From NCBI RefSeq assembly GCF_021117295.1, contig NZ_CP088247.1, forward strand, positions 3,177,001 through 3,241,000: a stretch of 64,000 nt of DNA, written 5' to 3'. The notes below the pieces were generated by a model. It was not told where the DNA came from. It saw only the letters and a list, made by a program, of their open reading frames with translations, and searched no databases. Shown one piece after another: positions 36,779-44,353 of this stretch (the stretch's first letter is position 1; the number at the start of each line of letters is the position of its first letter). Origin of the DNA: Methylorubrum sp. B1-46 (GTDB lineage: Bacteria; Pseudomonadota; Alphaproteobacteria; Rhizobiales; Beijerinckiaceae). The translations under genes were made by a program, and so were the position numbers.

Positions 36779-38050
36779 CTATTCCGCCCGCAGCAGAACG
36801 TGCTTCTTGCGCCCGAACGAAAGCTTGATCACGCCGTCCGCCGTGAGATCGGACGGGCGCAGCACGGCCTTCTCGTCGCTGACCTGCACGTCGTTGACCC
36901 GCAGGCCGCCGCCCTTGATCTGGCGGCGCGCCTCGCTCGTCGAAGGAACGAGCTTGGCGTAGTCCGGCCCGAAGGCGGTGAGCACGCCAAGACCCGCTTC
37001 CAGCACCGGGGACGGCACGGAGATCGTCGGCAGGGACTGCGCCAGCGTGCCTTCCACGAAGGTTTTGCGGGCCGTCTCGGCGGCGGCCGCCGCGGCCTCC
37101 GCCCCGTGCATCAGTCCCGTCGCCTCGGTGGCAAGGATCGTCTTGGCCTCGTTGATCTCGGCCCCCTGGAGCGCGGCGAGCCGCTCGATCTCGGGCAGCG
37201 GCAGCAGGGTGAACAGCTTGAGGAAGCGGCCGACATCGGCGTCCTCGGTGTTCCGCCAGAACTGCCAGTAATCGTAAGGGGAGAGCATCCCGGCATCGAG
37301 CCAGACGGCACCGGCCGCCGTCTTGCCCATCTTGGCGCCAGACGACGTCGTCAGCAGCGGGCAGGTGAGCGCGTAGAGCTGCGGCGTGCCCATGCGGCGG
37401 CCGAGATCGATGCCGTTGACGATGTTGCCCCACTGGTCCGAGCCGCCCATCTGCAGGCGGGTGCCGAAGCGGCGGTTCAGCTCCACGAAGTCGTAGGATT
37501 GGAGGATCATGTAGTTGAACTCCAGGAACGAGAGTTCCTGGTCGCGCTCCAGCCGCATCCGCACGCTGTCCATCGACATCATGCGGTTGACCGAGAAGTG
37601 CCGGCCGATGTCGCGCAGCATCTCGATGTAGTTGAGCTTGGTCAGCCACTCCGCGTTGTCGACCATGACCGCGCCGTTGCCGCCTTCGCCGAAGCTGAGG
37701 AAGCGGGCGAAGGTCTGCTTGATCCCCTCCTTGTTGGCCTCGATCTGCTCCAGCGTCAGGATCTTGCGCGCTTCGTCGCGGCCCGACGGGTCGCCGACGC
37801 GGGTGGTGCCGCCGCCCATCAGCACCACCGGCTTGCCGCCGGTCTGCTGCAGCCAGTGCAGCATCATGATCGAGAGCAGGTGACCGACATGGAGCGAGGC
37901 CGCCGTGCAGTCGTAACCGGTATAGGTCGTCAGCCCGCCTTCCGCGGCCAGCGCGTCGATGCCGGCGAGATCGGAAGCCTGGTGGATATAGCCGCGCTCC
38001 TGCAGCACCCGGATGAAGTCGGATCTCAGTGCGAAGCTCTCGGCGGTCAT
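36779..38050 (-). CDS. tyrS: tyrosyl-tRNA synthetase
   Basis: A 423-residue class I synthetase. HIGH-type motif HVGHLL in [17 protein letters not shown] (about residues 45-61), KMSKS-type motif AKMGKT (about 239-244), the tyrosine-site block [19 protein letters not shown], and a C-terminal S4 RNA-binding domain ([21 protein letters not shown]). Length and domain order are as in the bacterial TyrRS of the TyrS type. Divergent from anmK over 127 bases. Confidence 0.98.
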   Translation of the reverse strand: MTAESFALRSDFIRVLQERGYIHQASDLAGIDALAAEGGLTTYTGYDCTAASLHVGHLLSIMMLHWLQQTGGKPVVLMGGGTTRVGDPSGRDEARKILTLEQIEANKEGIKQTFARFLSFGEGGNGAVMVDNAEWLTKLNYIEMLRDIGRHFSVNRMMSMDSVRMRLERDQELSFLEFNYMILQSYDFVELNRRFGTRLQMGGSDQWGNIVNGIDLGRRMGTPQLYALTCPLLTTSSGAKMGKTAAGAVWLDAGMLSPYDYWQFWRNTEDADVGRFLKLFTLLPLPEIERLAALQGAEINEAKTILATEATGLMHGAEAAAAAAETARKTFVEGTLAQSLPTISVPSPVLEAGLGVLTAFGPDYAKLVPSTSEARRQIKGGGLRVNDVQVSDEKAVLRPSDLTADGVIKLSFGRKKHVLLRAE

Positions 38051-38177
38051 GGTGATCGGTCTCGGATGGTGTGGCGGCGCGACAGGGGCGCGGCCGCAAT
38101 GCTATCCCGCGAGGGGAAGCGCTCGCGCGCGCTCTTAGCAGGGCAGGCCGCGAAAGACACGGGGGGACAGGGCGGCC

Positions 38178-39311
38178 ATGGCGATGAAGCGCGCGATCGG
38201 CCTGATGAGCGGCACCTCGCTGGACGGGATCGATCTCGCGTTGATCGAGAGCGATGGCGAGCGCATCCGCGTCGTGAAGTCCGCCAATGGCTTCATCGCA
38301 CCGCTCGGGCCGACCGGCTATCGTCGGTACGATGAGGCCGAGCAGGCGCTGCTGCGCGAGGTCACTCGGGACGCCGAGGGCATCCGAACGCGCACCGACC
38401 GTCCGGGCCGCCTCGCGGAAGCGGAGGATTTCGTCACCCGCGCCCATGCCGAGGCGATCGAGGCGTTCCTCGCCGAGAACGGCCTGAGCCCCGCCGAGAT
38501 CGAGGTGATCGGCTTCCACGGCCAGACGGTGATCCACCGGCCTCGGCTCGGCCTCACCCTGCAGATCGGCGACGGCGCGGCGCTCGCCCGGCGCCTCGGC
38601 ATCCGCGTCGTGTCCGACATGCGCGCCAACGACGTGGCGCAGGGCGGCCAGGGCGCGCCGCTGGTGCCGGTGTTCCACAAGGCGCTGGCCGAGGCCGCGG
38701 GCTTTGCCGGACCGCTGGGCATCCTCAATATCGGCGGGCTCGCCAACGTTACGCTGATCGGCTCGCGCGGCACCGTGCTCGCCTTCGATACCGGGCCGGG
38801 AAACGGGCCGATCAACGATTGGATGAAGGAGCGGGCCGGCCGTGATTTCGATGAAGGCGGCGCCACCGCCGCCCGCGGCACGGTGGATGCCGCGCTGCTC
38901 GACAACCTCCTCGGCCACCCGCTGATCCTGCGCACGCCGCCGAAATCGCTGGATCGCAACTGGTTCTCCCACCGGCTCGCCGGCTACCTGACGACCGAGG
39001 ATGGGGCGGCGACGCTCACCGCCTTCACCGCCCACGCCATCGCTCGCAGCCGCACCTTCACGCCGGAGCCGCCGACCCGCTGGATCGTCGGCGGGGGAGG
39101 GGCGAAGAACGAGACGCTGATGGCGATGCTGAAGCGGCTCCTCGACGCCGAGGTGCTGAACGCGGACGAGATCGGCTGGTCGTCCGACTTCCTGGAGGCG
39201 CAGGCCTTCGCCTATCTCGCCCTGCGCGCCCTCGAAGGCCTACCGCTCACCTACCCGACCACCACCGGGGTCAGCGCGCCGGTCACGGGCGGCATCGTCT
39301 CCGACCCGTGA
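38178..39311 (+). CDS. anmK: anhydro-N-acetylmuramic acid kinase
   Basis: A 377-residue sugar kinase of the AnmK family that phosphorylates and hydrolyses 1,6-anhydro-MurNAc from recycled peptidoglycan to MurNAc-6-phosphate. Motifs: MSGTSLDGIDLALIE at the N-terminus, GFHGQTVIHRP (about residues 113-123), LNIGGLANVTLI, AFDTGPGNGPINDWM and a C-terminal WIVGGGGAKN. Start could also be Met3. anmK next to tyrS is common in alphaproteobacteria. The next gene starts 10 bases after its stop. Confidence 0.97.
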   Translation: MAMKRAIGLMSGTSLDGIDLALIESDGERIRVVKSANGFIAPLGPTGYRRYDEAEQALLREVTRDAEGIRTRTDRPGRLAEAEDFVTRAHAEAIEAFLAENGLSPAEIEVIGFHGQTVIHRPRLGLTLQIGDGAALARRLGIRVVSDMRANDVAQGGQGAPLVPVFHKALAEAAGFAGPLGILNIGGLANVTLIGSRGTVLAFDTGPGNGPINDWMKERAGRDFDEGGATAARGTVDAALLDNLLGHPLILRTPPKSLDRNWFSHRLAGYLTTEDGAATLTAFTAHAIARSRTFTPEPPTRWIVGGGGAKNETLMAMLKRLLDAEVLNADEIGWSSDFLEAQAFAYLALRALEGLPLTYPTTTGVSAPVTGGIVSDP

Positions 39312-39321
39312 GCCTCGTCCG

Positions 39322-39915
39322 TTGAGTCTCGGCCACGCCCTGCGCCGCATCGTCGAGGAGTATCCGCTCGCGCGCACCGACCCGCCGGCCGGGCATCCAC
39401 TGGCCCACGTCATCCGCAAAGGCGCGCCGGACGAACTGCGCCGGGCGCTCGCGCCGCTGGACGGACCGTTCCTGGTCAAGGGCAGCCCCGGCCGCGGCAG
39501 CCACTGGGCGGCGGTGCCGTGGCTGGCGATGTTCGACCCCGCCGTGACGACGAGCGCCACACGCGGCTACTACCTCGTCTATCTGTTTCCGGCCCATCGC
39601 GAGGCGGTGCATCTCTCGCTGGCGCAAGGGACCGTGGCGGCGATCCGCGAGCACGGCACCTGCGCGGGCGAGCACCTGCGCGTCAGCGGCGCCCGGCTGC
39701 GGCAACGACTCTCGGATTTCTCGGGTGTCCTGCCGGCCACCGCGATTACCCTCGGAATCGCGGGCGAATTGCCCGAGGGCTACGAGGCCGCTCACATCCT
39801 CGGCCTGACCTACGATCTCGACGCCCTGGCCGACGAGCGCAGGCTGCGCGCCGACCTCGCCACCGGCATCGCCGCCTACCGTGCGCTGAAGGCGCGGGGC
39901 GGGCTCATGTTCTGA
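39322..39915 (+). CDS. stand-alone MrcB N-terminal domain (DUF3578) protein
   Basis: A 197-residue protein with a TTG start at 39322, 10 bases after anmK. Residues about 50-115 match the MrcB_N/DUF3578 family: FLVKGSPGRGSHWAAVPWLAMF, then TRGYYLVYLFPAHREAVHLSLAQGT. In McrB this N-terminal domain is the modified-DNA recognition module in front of an AAA+ GTPase. Here the GTPase is absent and no mcrC-like nuclease is near; the rest of the protein is a short N-terminal helix region and a C-terminal helical part ending RALKARGGLMF. Function unknown. Genomic company is housekeeping (anmK, aroC), not a defence island. Confidence 0.8.
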   Translation: MSLGHALRRIVEEYPLARTDPPAGHPLAHVIRKGAPDELRRALAPLDGPFLVKGSPGRGSHWAAVPWLAMFDPAVTTSATRGYYLVYLFPAHREAVHLSLAQGTVAAIREHGTCAGEHLRVSGARLRQRLSDFSGVLPATAITLGIAGELPEGYEAAHILGLTYDLDALADERRLRADLATGIAAYRALKARGGLMF

Positions 39916-39980
39916 GGCAGGGCCGGAACCGCAGGCGGAAGCTGGCCCTTCGCGCTATCCCGCGCTAAGGCACGCGCGCC

Positions 39981-41081
39981 ATGTCGCACAACACCTTCGG
40001 CCACCTGTTCCGCGTCACCACCTTTGGCGAGAGCCACGGGGTGGCACTCGGCTGCGTGGTGGACGGTTGCCCGCCCGGCCTTGCGCTGGAGGCCGAGGAG
40101 ATCCAGGCGGAACTCGACCGGCGCAAACCCGGCCAGTCGCGCTTCACCACGCAGCGGCGCGAGCCCGATCAGGTGAAGATCCTGTCCGGCGTCTTCAGCG
40201 ATGACCGCACCGGCGGCCGCCAGCTCACCACCGGCACGCCGATCGCGCTGATGATCGAGAACACCGATCAGCGCTCGAAGGATTATTCCGAGATCCGCGA
40301 CAGCTATCGTCCCGGCCACGCCGACTACACCTACGACGCCAAGTACGGTTTTCGCGATTATCGCGGCGGCGGACGCTCCTCCGCCCGCGAAACCGCGGCG
40401 CGGGTCGCGGCCGGTGCCATCGCCCGCAAGGTGATCCCCGGCGTCACCATCCGCGCCGCCCTGGTGCAGATGGGGCCGCACGCCATCGACCGCGGGAACT
40501 GGGATTGGGAGGCGGTCGACCACAATCCGTTCTTCTGCCCGGACCCCAAGGCGGCAGCCCTCTACGAGACCTATCTCGACGGCATCCGCAAGGACGGTTC
40601 CTCGGTCGGCGCGGTGATCGAGGTGATCGCCGAGGGCGTGCCCCCCGGCCTCGGCGCGCCGATCTACGGCAAGCTCGACGCGGATCTCGCCGCGGCGATG
40701 ATGTCGATCAACGCGGTCAAGGGTGTCGAGATCGGCGACGGCTTCGCCGCGGCCGCCTTGCGCGGCGAGGACAATGCCGACGAGATGCGCGCCGGCAATG
40801 ACGGCCGCCCGCGCTTCCTCGCCAACCATGCCGGCGGCATCTTAGGGGGCATCTCCTCGGGCGAGCCGGTGGTGGTGCGCTTTGCCGTGAAGCCGACCTC
40901 CTCGATCCTGACACCCCGCCAGAGCGTGAACCGCGACGGCGCGGAGATCGACCTCATCACCAAGGGCCGCCACGACCCCTGCGTCGGCATCCGCGCCGTG
41001 CCCGTCGCCGAGGCGATGATGGCCTGCGTGCTGGCCGATCACTATCTTCGCCATCGCGGCCAGGTCGGCGAACGCGCCTGA
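39981..41081 (+). CDS. aroC: chorismate synthase
   Basis: A 366-residue FMN-dependent enzyme converting EPSP to chorismate, the last common step of aromatic amino acid synthesis. Motifs: [19 protein letters not shown] at the N-terminus, RRPGQS-like [30 protein letters not shown] (two consecutive signature parts), and the C-terminal [19 protein letters not shown]. Length is normal. ribB follows 35 bases later and both feed aromatic or cofactor synthesis from central sugars, so co-transcription is likely. Confidence 0.98.
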   Translation: MSHNTFGHLFRVTTFGESHGVALGCVVDGCPPGLALEAEEIQAELDRRKPGQSRFTTQRREPDQVKILSGVFSDDRTGGRQLTTGTPIALMIENTDQRSKDYSEIRDSYRPGHADYTYDAKYGFRDYRGGGRSSARETAARVAAGAIARKVIPGVTIRAALVQMGPHAIDRGNWDWEAVDHNPFFCPDPKAAALYETYLDGIRKDGSSVGAVIEVIAEGVPPGLGAPIYGKLDADLAAAMMSINAVKGVEIGDGFAAAALRGEDNADEMRAGNDGRPRFLANHAGGILGGISSGEPVVVRFAVKPTSSILTPRQSVNRDGAEIDLITKGRHDPCVGIRAVPVAEAMMACVLADHYLRHRGQVGERA

Positions 41082-41116
41082 CTCGCCCTTTCGAACCGCT
41101 GAACGAGACGAAGCCC

Positions 41117-42193
41117 GTGCCCCATTGCAGCGTCACCGAGGCCATCGAGGCCTTCGCCCGCGGCGAGATCGTGGTCGTCACCGACGACGACGATCGCGAG
41201 AACGAGGGCGACCTCGTCGTCGCCGCCTCGCTCTGCACGCCGGAGAAGATGGCGTTCATCATCCGCAACACCTGCGGCATCGTCTGCGCGCCGATCACCC
41301 TCGACGAGGCGCGCCGCCTCCATCTCGACCCGATGGTGGCCTCGAACGACGCGCCGCTCGGCACCGCCTTCACCGTCACGGTGGACGTGCGCCACGGACT
41401 GACCACCGGCATCTCCGCCGAGCAGCGCTGCAACACGGTCCGGGCGCTGGCCAACGGCAATATGGGCGCGGGCGACTTCGTCCGGCCGGGCCACGTCTTC
41501 CCGCTCATCGCCCGCGACGGCGGCGTGCTGATGCGCTCCGGGCATACGGAAGCCGCGGTCGATCTGTGCAAGCTCGCAGGTCTGCCGCCGGTCGGCGTGA
41601 TCTGCGAACTCGCCAACGACGACGGCACCGTGATGAAGGGGCCGCAGATCGATGCGTTTTCCGAGCAGCACGGCCTCAAGCGGGTCTCGGTGGCCGACCT
41701 CATCGCCTACCGGCAGGCCCGCGACCGGCTGGTCGAGCGGGTCGGCACCTTCCCGGTCAAGACCGAGTTCGGCGCGATGACCGGCTACGCCTACGTGACG
41801 CCGTTCGAGCCGATCCAGCAATTCGCCTTCGTCCACGGCGCCATCGGCGACGGCCGCAACGTGCCGGTGCGCCTGCACCGCTCGAACGTCGTCGCCGACG
41901 TGATCGAGGGCGGGGGGCAGATCGAGAGCGTGATGCGCCGCTTCGCCAAGGAGGGCCGCGGCATCCTCGTCTACCTGCGCGACGGCACCGCGGGCGTTCC
42001 GCTCAACCGCTACGCCGAAGAAGGCGCCGAGGCGCAGCGCGTGCGACAGTGGCGCGAGGTGGGCCTGGGCGCGCAGATCCTGCGCGACCTCGGCGTGGTC
42101 TCGATCCGCAACCTGTCCTCCTCGTCGCGCTCCTATGTCGGCCTGTCGGGCTTCGGCATCGAGCTGGTCAGCGAGGAGCCGCTGGAAGGGTGA
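41117..42193 (+). CDS. ribB: 3,4-dihydroxy-2-butanone 4-phosphate synthase with degenerate GTP cyclohydrolase II-like domain
   Basis: A 358-residue protein, GTG start. Residues 1-205 are a complete RibB domain: acidic loop DDDDRENEGDLVVAA, NTCGIVCAPIT, then GISAEQR and RSGHTEAAVDLCKLAG. It converts ribulose-5-phosphate to the 4-carbon precursor of riboflavin. Residues about 215-358 align with RibA, but the zinc-binding cysteines (in E. coli around HSECLTGD and RCDCG) are missing: the region reads VRLHRSNVVADV and MRRFAKEGRG. The second domain is therefore probably inactive as a cyclohydrolase, like the RibBX-type proteins. No FMN riboswitch was seen upstream. Confidence 0.93.
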   Translation: MPHCSVTEAIEAFARGEIVVVTDDDDRENEGDLVVAASLCTPEKMAFIIRNTCGIVCAPITLDEARRLHLDPMVASNDAPLGTAFTVTVDVRHGLTTGISAEQRCNTVRALANGNMGAGDFVRPGHVFPLIARDGGVLMRSGHTEAAVDLCKLAGLPPVGVICELANDDGTVMKGPQIDAFSEQHGLKRVSVADLIAYRQARDRLVERVGTFPVKTEFGAMTGYAYVTPFEPIQQFAFVHGAIGDGRNVPVRLHRSNVVADVIEGGGQIESVMRRFAKEGRGILVYLRDGTAGVPLNRYAEEGAEAQRVRQWREVGLGAQILRDLGVVSIRNLSSSSRSYVGLSGFGIELVSEEPLEG

Positions 42194-42316
42194 GCGGCTC
42201 CGCTCGCCGCCGGGGTACCCGTCGCCCCACGTACGGGGAGAGGGAATGCGCACCCAACGCGGCGCTCACCCGGACACGCGTTCTACCCCTTGCGGCCAAG
42301 CGCGGCCGTTCCCAGG

Positions 42317-42350
42317 TCCAGTGAGGCGGCGACATCGCCGCCTCACTGGA
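42317..42350. repeat. perfect 34-base palindrome after ribB
   Basis: 16-base arms (TCCAGTGAGGCGGCGA and its complement) around a CA centre, with no mismatch. It ends 12 bases before the start of the zinc-ribbon gene, directly next to its ribosome-binding site GGAAGGGAG, so its hairpin would affect translation or end ribB transcription. Confidence 0.7.
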
Positions 42351-42362
42351 AGGGAGCACCGC

Positions 42363-42596
42363 ATGGTCCTTGTCCCCTGTCCCGCCTGCGATCACCGCGT
42401 CTCGGACAAGGCGTTCGCCTGCCCCACCTGCGGGCATCCCGGCAGCCAGTCCGACCGGCACGGCCTCGTGCCGGCGCTCGGTCGCGTCGCCGGAACCTAT
42501 GTCTCGGCGAACGCCATCACCGGGGCGATCCTCGGCAGCGTGATGTTTCTGAGCGTCGCCGCGGTGCTCATCACGCTGATCCTGACCCACCGATAG
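42363..42596 (+). CDS. small zinc-ribbon membrane protein
   Basis: A 77-residue protein with a zinc ribbon at the N-terminus (CPACDHRVSDKAFACPTCG, four cysteines as two CPxC pairs) and one or two hydrophobic helices at the C-terminus (ANAITGAILGSVMFLSVAAVLITLIL). The ribosome-binding site GGAAGGGAG is strong. This ribbon-plus-helix architecture is common in small proteins of unknown function. It is preceded by a perfect palindrome and is convergent with the deacetylase gene. Confidence 0.7.
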   Translation: MVLVPCPACDHRVSDKAFACPTCGHPGSQSDRHGLVPALGRVAGTYVSANAITGAILGSVMFLSVAAVLITLILTHR

Positions 42597-42620
42597 GCCC
42601 CTGGTCTGGGGCGGTGCCGG

Positions 42621-43598
42621 TCACCGCCCCATCAGCGCATCCACATGAGCAGCGACCGATCGGGCGAGCCCGTCGAGGCTGTAGCCCCCCTCCAGGATCG
42701 AGACGACGCGCCCGCCCGCGTGACGGTCGGCGACCTCCATCAGCCGGCGCGTGGCCCAGCCGAAATCCGCCTCTTCGAGCTGGATGTTGGCCAGCGGGTC
42801 GAGCTTGTGCGCATCGAACCCGGCCGAGATCACGATGAGGTCGGGCGCGAAGGCATCAAGCCGTGGCAGGATCCGCGCTTCGAAGGCTTCGCGGAACATC
42901 TCGCTGCCGTCGAAGGCCTTGAGCGGCGCATTGACGATGGTGTCGTGGTCGCCCCGCTCGCCCGTTCCGCCCGTGCCGGGAAACAGCGGCATCTGATGGG
43001 TCGAGGCGTACATGACGCTCTTGTCGGCCCAGAAGATGTCCTGCGAGCCGTTGCCGTGATGGACGTCGAAATCCACCAGAGCGACGCGGGTGGCGCCGAA
43101 CGCCTTCTGGGCGTGGCGCACGGCGATCGCCGCGTGGTTGAACAGGCAGAAGCCCATGGCGCGGTCGCGCTCGGCGTGGTGGCCGGGCGGGCGCATGGCG
43201 ACGAAGGCGTTGGCGCACTCGCCCTTCATCACCGCATCGACCGCGTGATTCGATCCGCCGATGGCGTGCAGGCAGGTGTTGAGCGAGCCCGGCGACATCA
43301 GCGTGTCGCCGTCGATCTGGAAGAAGCCCTCGCTGGGTGACGCCGAGACGATGGTCTCGACGAAGGCGGCCGGGTGGACGAGTTCGGCGACCGAAGCCTC
43401 CGCCTTCGGGGCGTGGCAGCGGACGAGGGCGGAGAACCGCTCGTTCTCGAGGGCGCTCTCCACCGCCTGCATGCGGGCGGGCCGCTCCGGATGCCCGGTC
43501 GGGACCGCGTGTTCGACGGCGCTCGGATGGGTGACGTACAGGGTGCTCAGGGCCGTTTCTCCCGGGTGCGCGAAACGGCAATGCCGAGCCTCGGCCAT
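42621..43598 (-). CDS. histone deacetylase/AcuC/AphA-family deacetylase
   Basis: A 325-residue arginase/deacetylase-fold enzyme. The active-site His pair is in MRPPGHHAERDRAMGFCLFN (about residues 140-159), metal ligands in VDFDVHHGNG (about 178-187) and in ISAGFDAHKLDPL (about 265-277), with a C-terminal SILEGGYSLDGLARSV. Bacterial members deacetylate acetylpolyamines, acetylated small amides or acetyl-lysine of acetyl-CoA synthetase; the target is not predictable here. The start at 43598 is the only ATG compatible with the N-terminus. Confidence 0.93.
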   Translation of the reverse strand: MAEARHCRFAHPGETALSTLYVTHPSAVEHAVPTGHPERPARMQAVESALENERFSALVRCHAPKAEASVAELVHPAAFVETIVSASPSEGFFQIDGDTLMSPGSLNTCLHAIGGSNHAVDAVMKGECANAFVAMRPPGHHAERDRAMGFCLFNHAAIAVRHAQKAFGATRVALVDFDVHHGNGSQDIFWADKSVMYASTHQMPLFPGTGGTGERGDHDTIVNAPLKAFDGSEMFREAFEARILPRLDAFAPDLIVISAGFDAHKLDPLANIQLEEADFGWATRRLMEVADRHAGGRVVSILEGGYSLDGLARSVAAHVDALMGR

Positions 43599-43650
43599 CC
43601 CGCCTCGTCACGCGCCGCCCTGCGGGGGCAGGGCAACCTCGTTGCTGCCG

Positions 43651-44106
43651 ATGCGGCGCTTCCGGCTGCCGCCAGGTTTGCCGTTCTTGTTGTCTCGAAC
43701 TTGTCGATCTTGCCGTCCACACGCAACAGGGCAAACCGGGACGACGGCCCGGATCACGTTCTTCCACAAGGCTCCGCTCGCGGCCCAAGCGCGGCCACAA
43801 ACACAGGCGCAACCTGCGGTCGTTTCCCCGCACAACCGACCACCCGCCCTGCGCTCCTTCCCCGCCCGCCTCCTCGTGCGCCTTCTCCCCGTGGCCGCCG
43901 GCTTGGCAGGCATCTTGGCCGCCTGGCCAACGCAGACGGCCCGAGTGGTACCGCCGGTCCAGGCGACCGCTGAACGGCCCGCCGTACCGCCCCTGCTGCT
44001 GCGACCGGGACGGGACGCGGCCTGGATGAAGTTTGCGCCGAAGGCGCCTCTCGATCCCGTCCTATCGTCAAAACTCTATCAGCTTGACCGCACAGAAGGC
44101 TGCTGA
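43651..44106 (+). pseudogene. possible truncated secreted-protein gene, left flank of the receptor insertion
   Basis: An open frame of up to 151 codons with a basic stretch and a hydrophobic helix (RLLVRLLPVAAGLAGILAAW, about residues 80-99), then a Pro/Ala linker and RDAAWMKFAPKAPLDP. After about base 44050 the sequence turns visibly richer in A+T and the frame ends in unrelated residues. It could be the 5' part of a gene cut by the inserted segment, or simply a spurious frame; it has no recognisable domain. It is divergent from the deacetylase gene. Confidence 0.3.
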
Positions 44107-44293
44107 GGGTGAGAAGGCGACATGGGCCGTGTGCCGAGTAGAGGACATTGTCATACGCCCCACAGCCCCGGCCCTGTGGTATCCACGCAACGCACAGGCC
44201 TGGAGAAGCTGCGGATTATAACGCTTCAAAAGCCGCGCTGGGACACCTTAAAACGGCTCGCAACTAGGCTTCTTTGCACATTCCTTCTCAAGC

Positions 44294-44346
44294 TTGACCC
44301 CTCGTGTTTCTCGATTGTAACGGCCCACCACTAACTTAAGTTGGTG
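44294..44346 (+). promoter_or_regulatory. promoter and palindromic operator of the siderophore receptor
   Basis: TTGACC (44294-44299), a 16-base spacer, TGTAAC (44316-44321), predicted start near 44328. An 18-base inverted repeat CACTAACTT / AAGTTGGTG (44329-44346, one mismatch) begins at that point and ends 7 bases before the GTG start codon. The position fits repression. It does not match a Fur box, an Irr box or the RirA box as I know them. Confidence 0.55.
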
Positions 44347-44353
44347 TGCGTCC

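Noticed and set aside
39322..39915. An McrBC restriction or defence island around the MrcB_N gene
   Set aside because: Neighbours are anmK, aroC and ribB; no GTPase, nuclease, methylase or mobile gene is present.
41082..41116. FMN riboswitch before ribB
   Set aside because: The gap to aroC is only 35 bases and has no RFN-element sequence.
44107..44353. Cobalamin riboswitch upstream of the TonB-dependent receptor
   Set aside because: No B12-box-like conserved sequence was found; the receptor's plug motifs are siderophore type.
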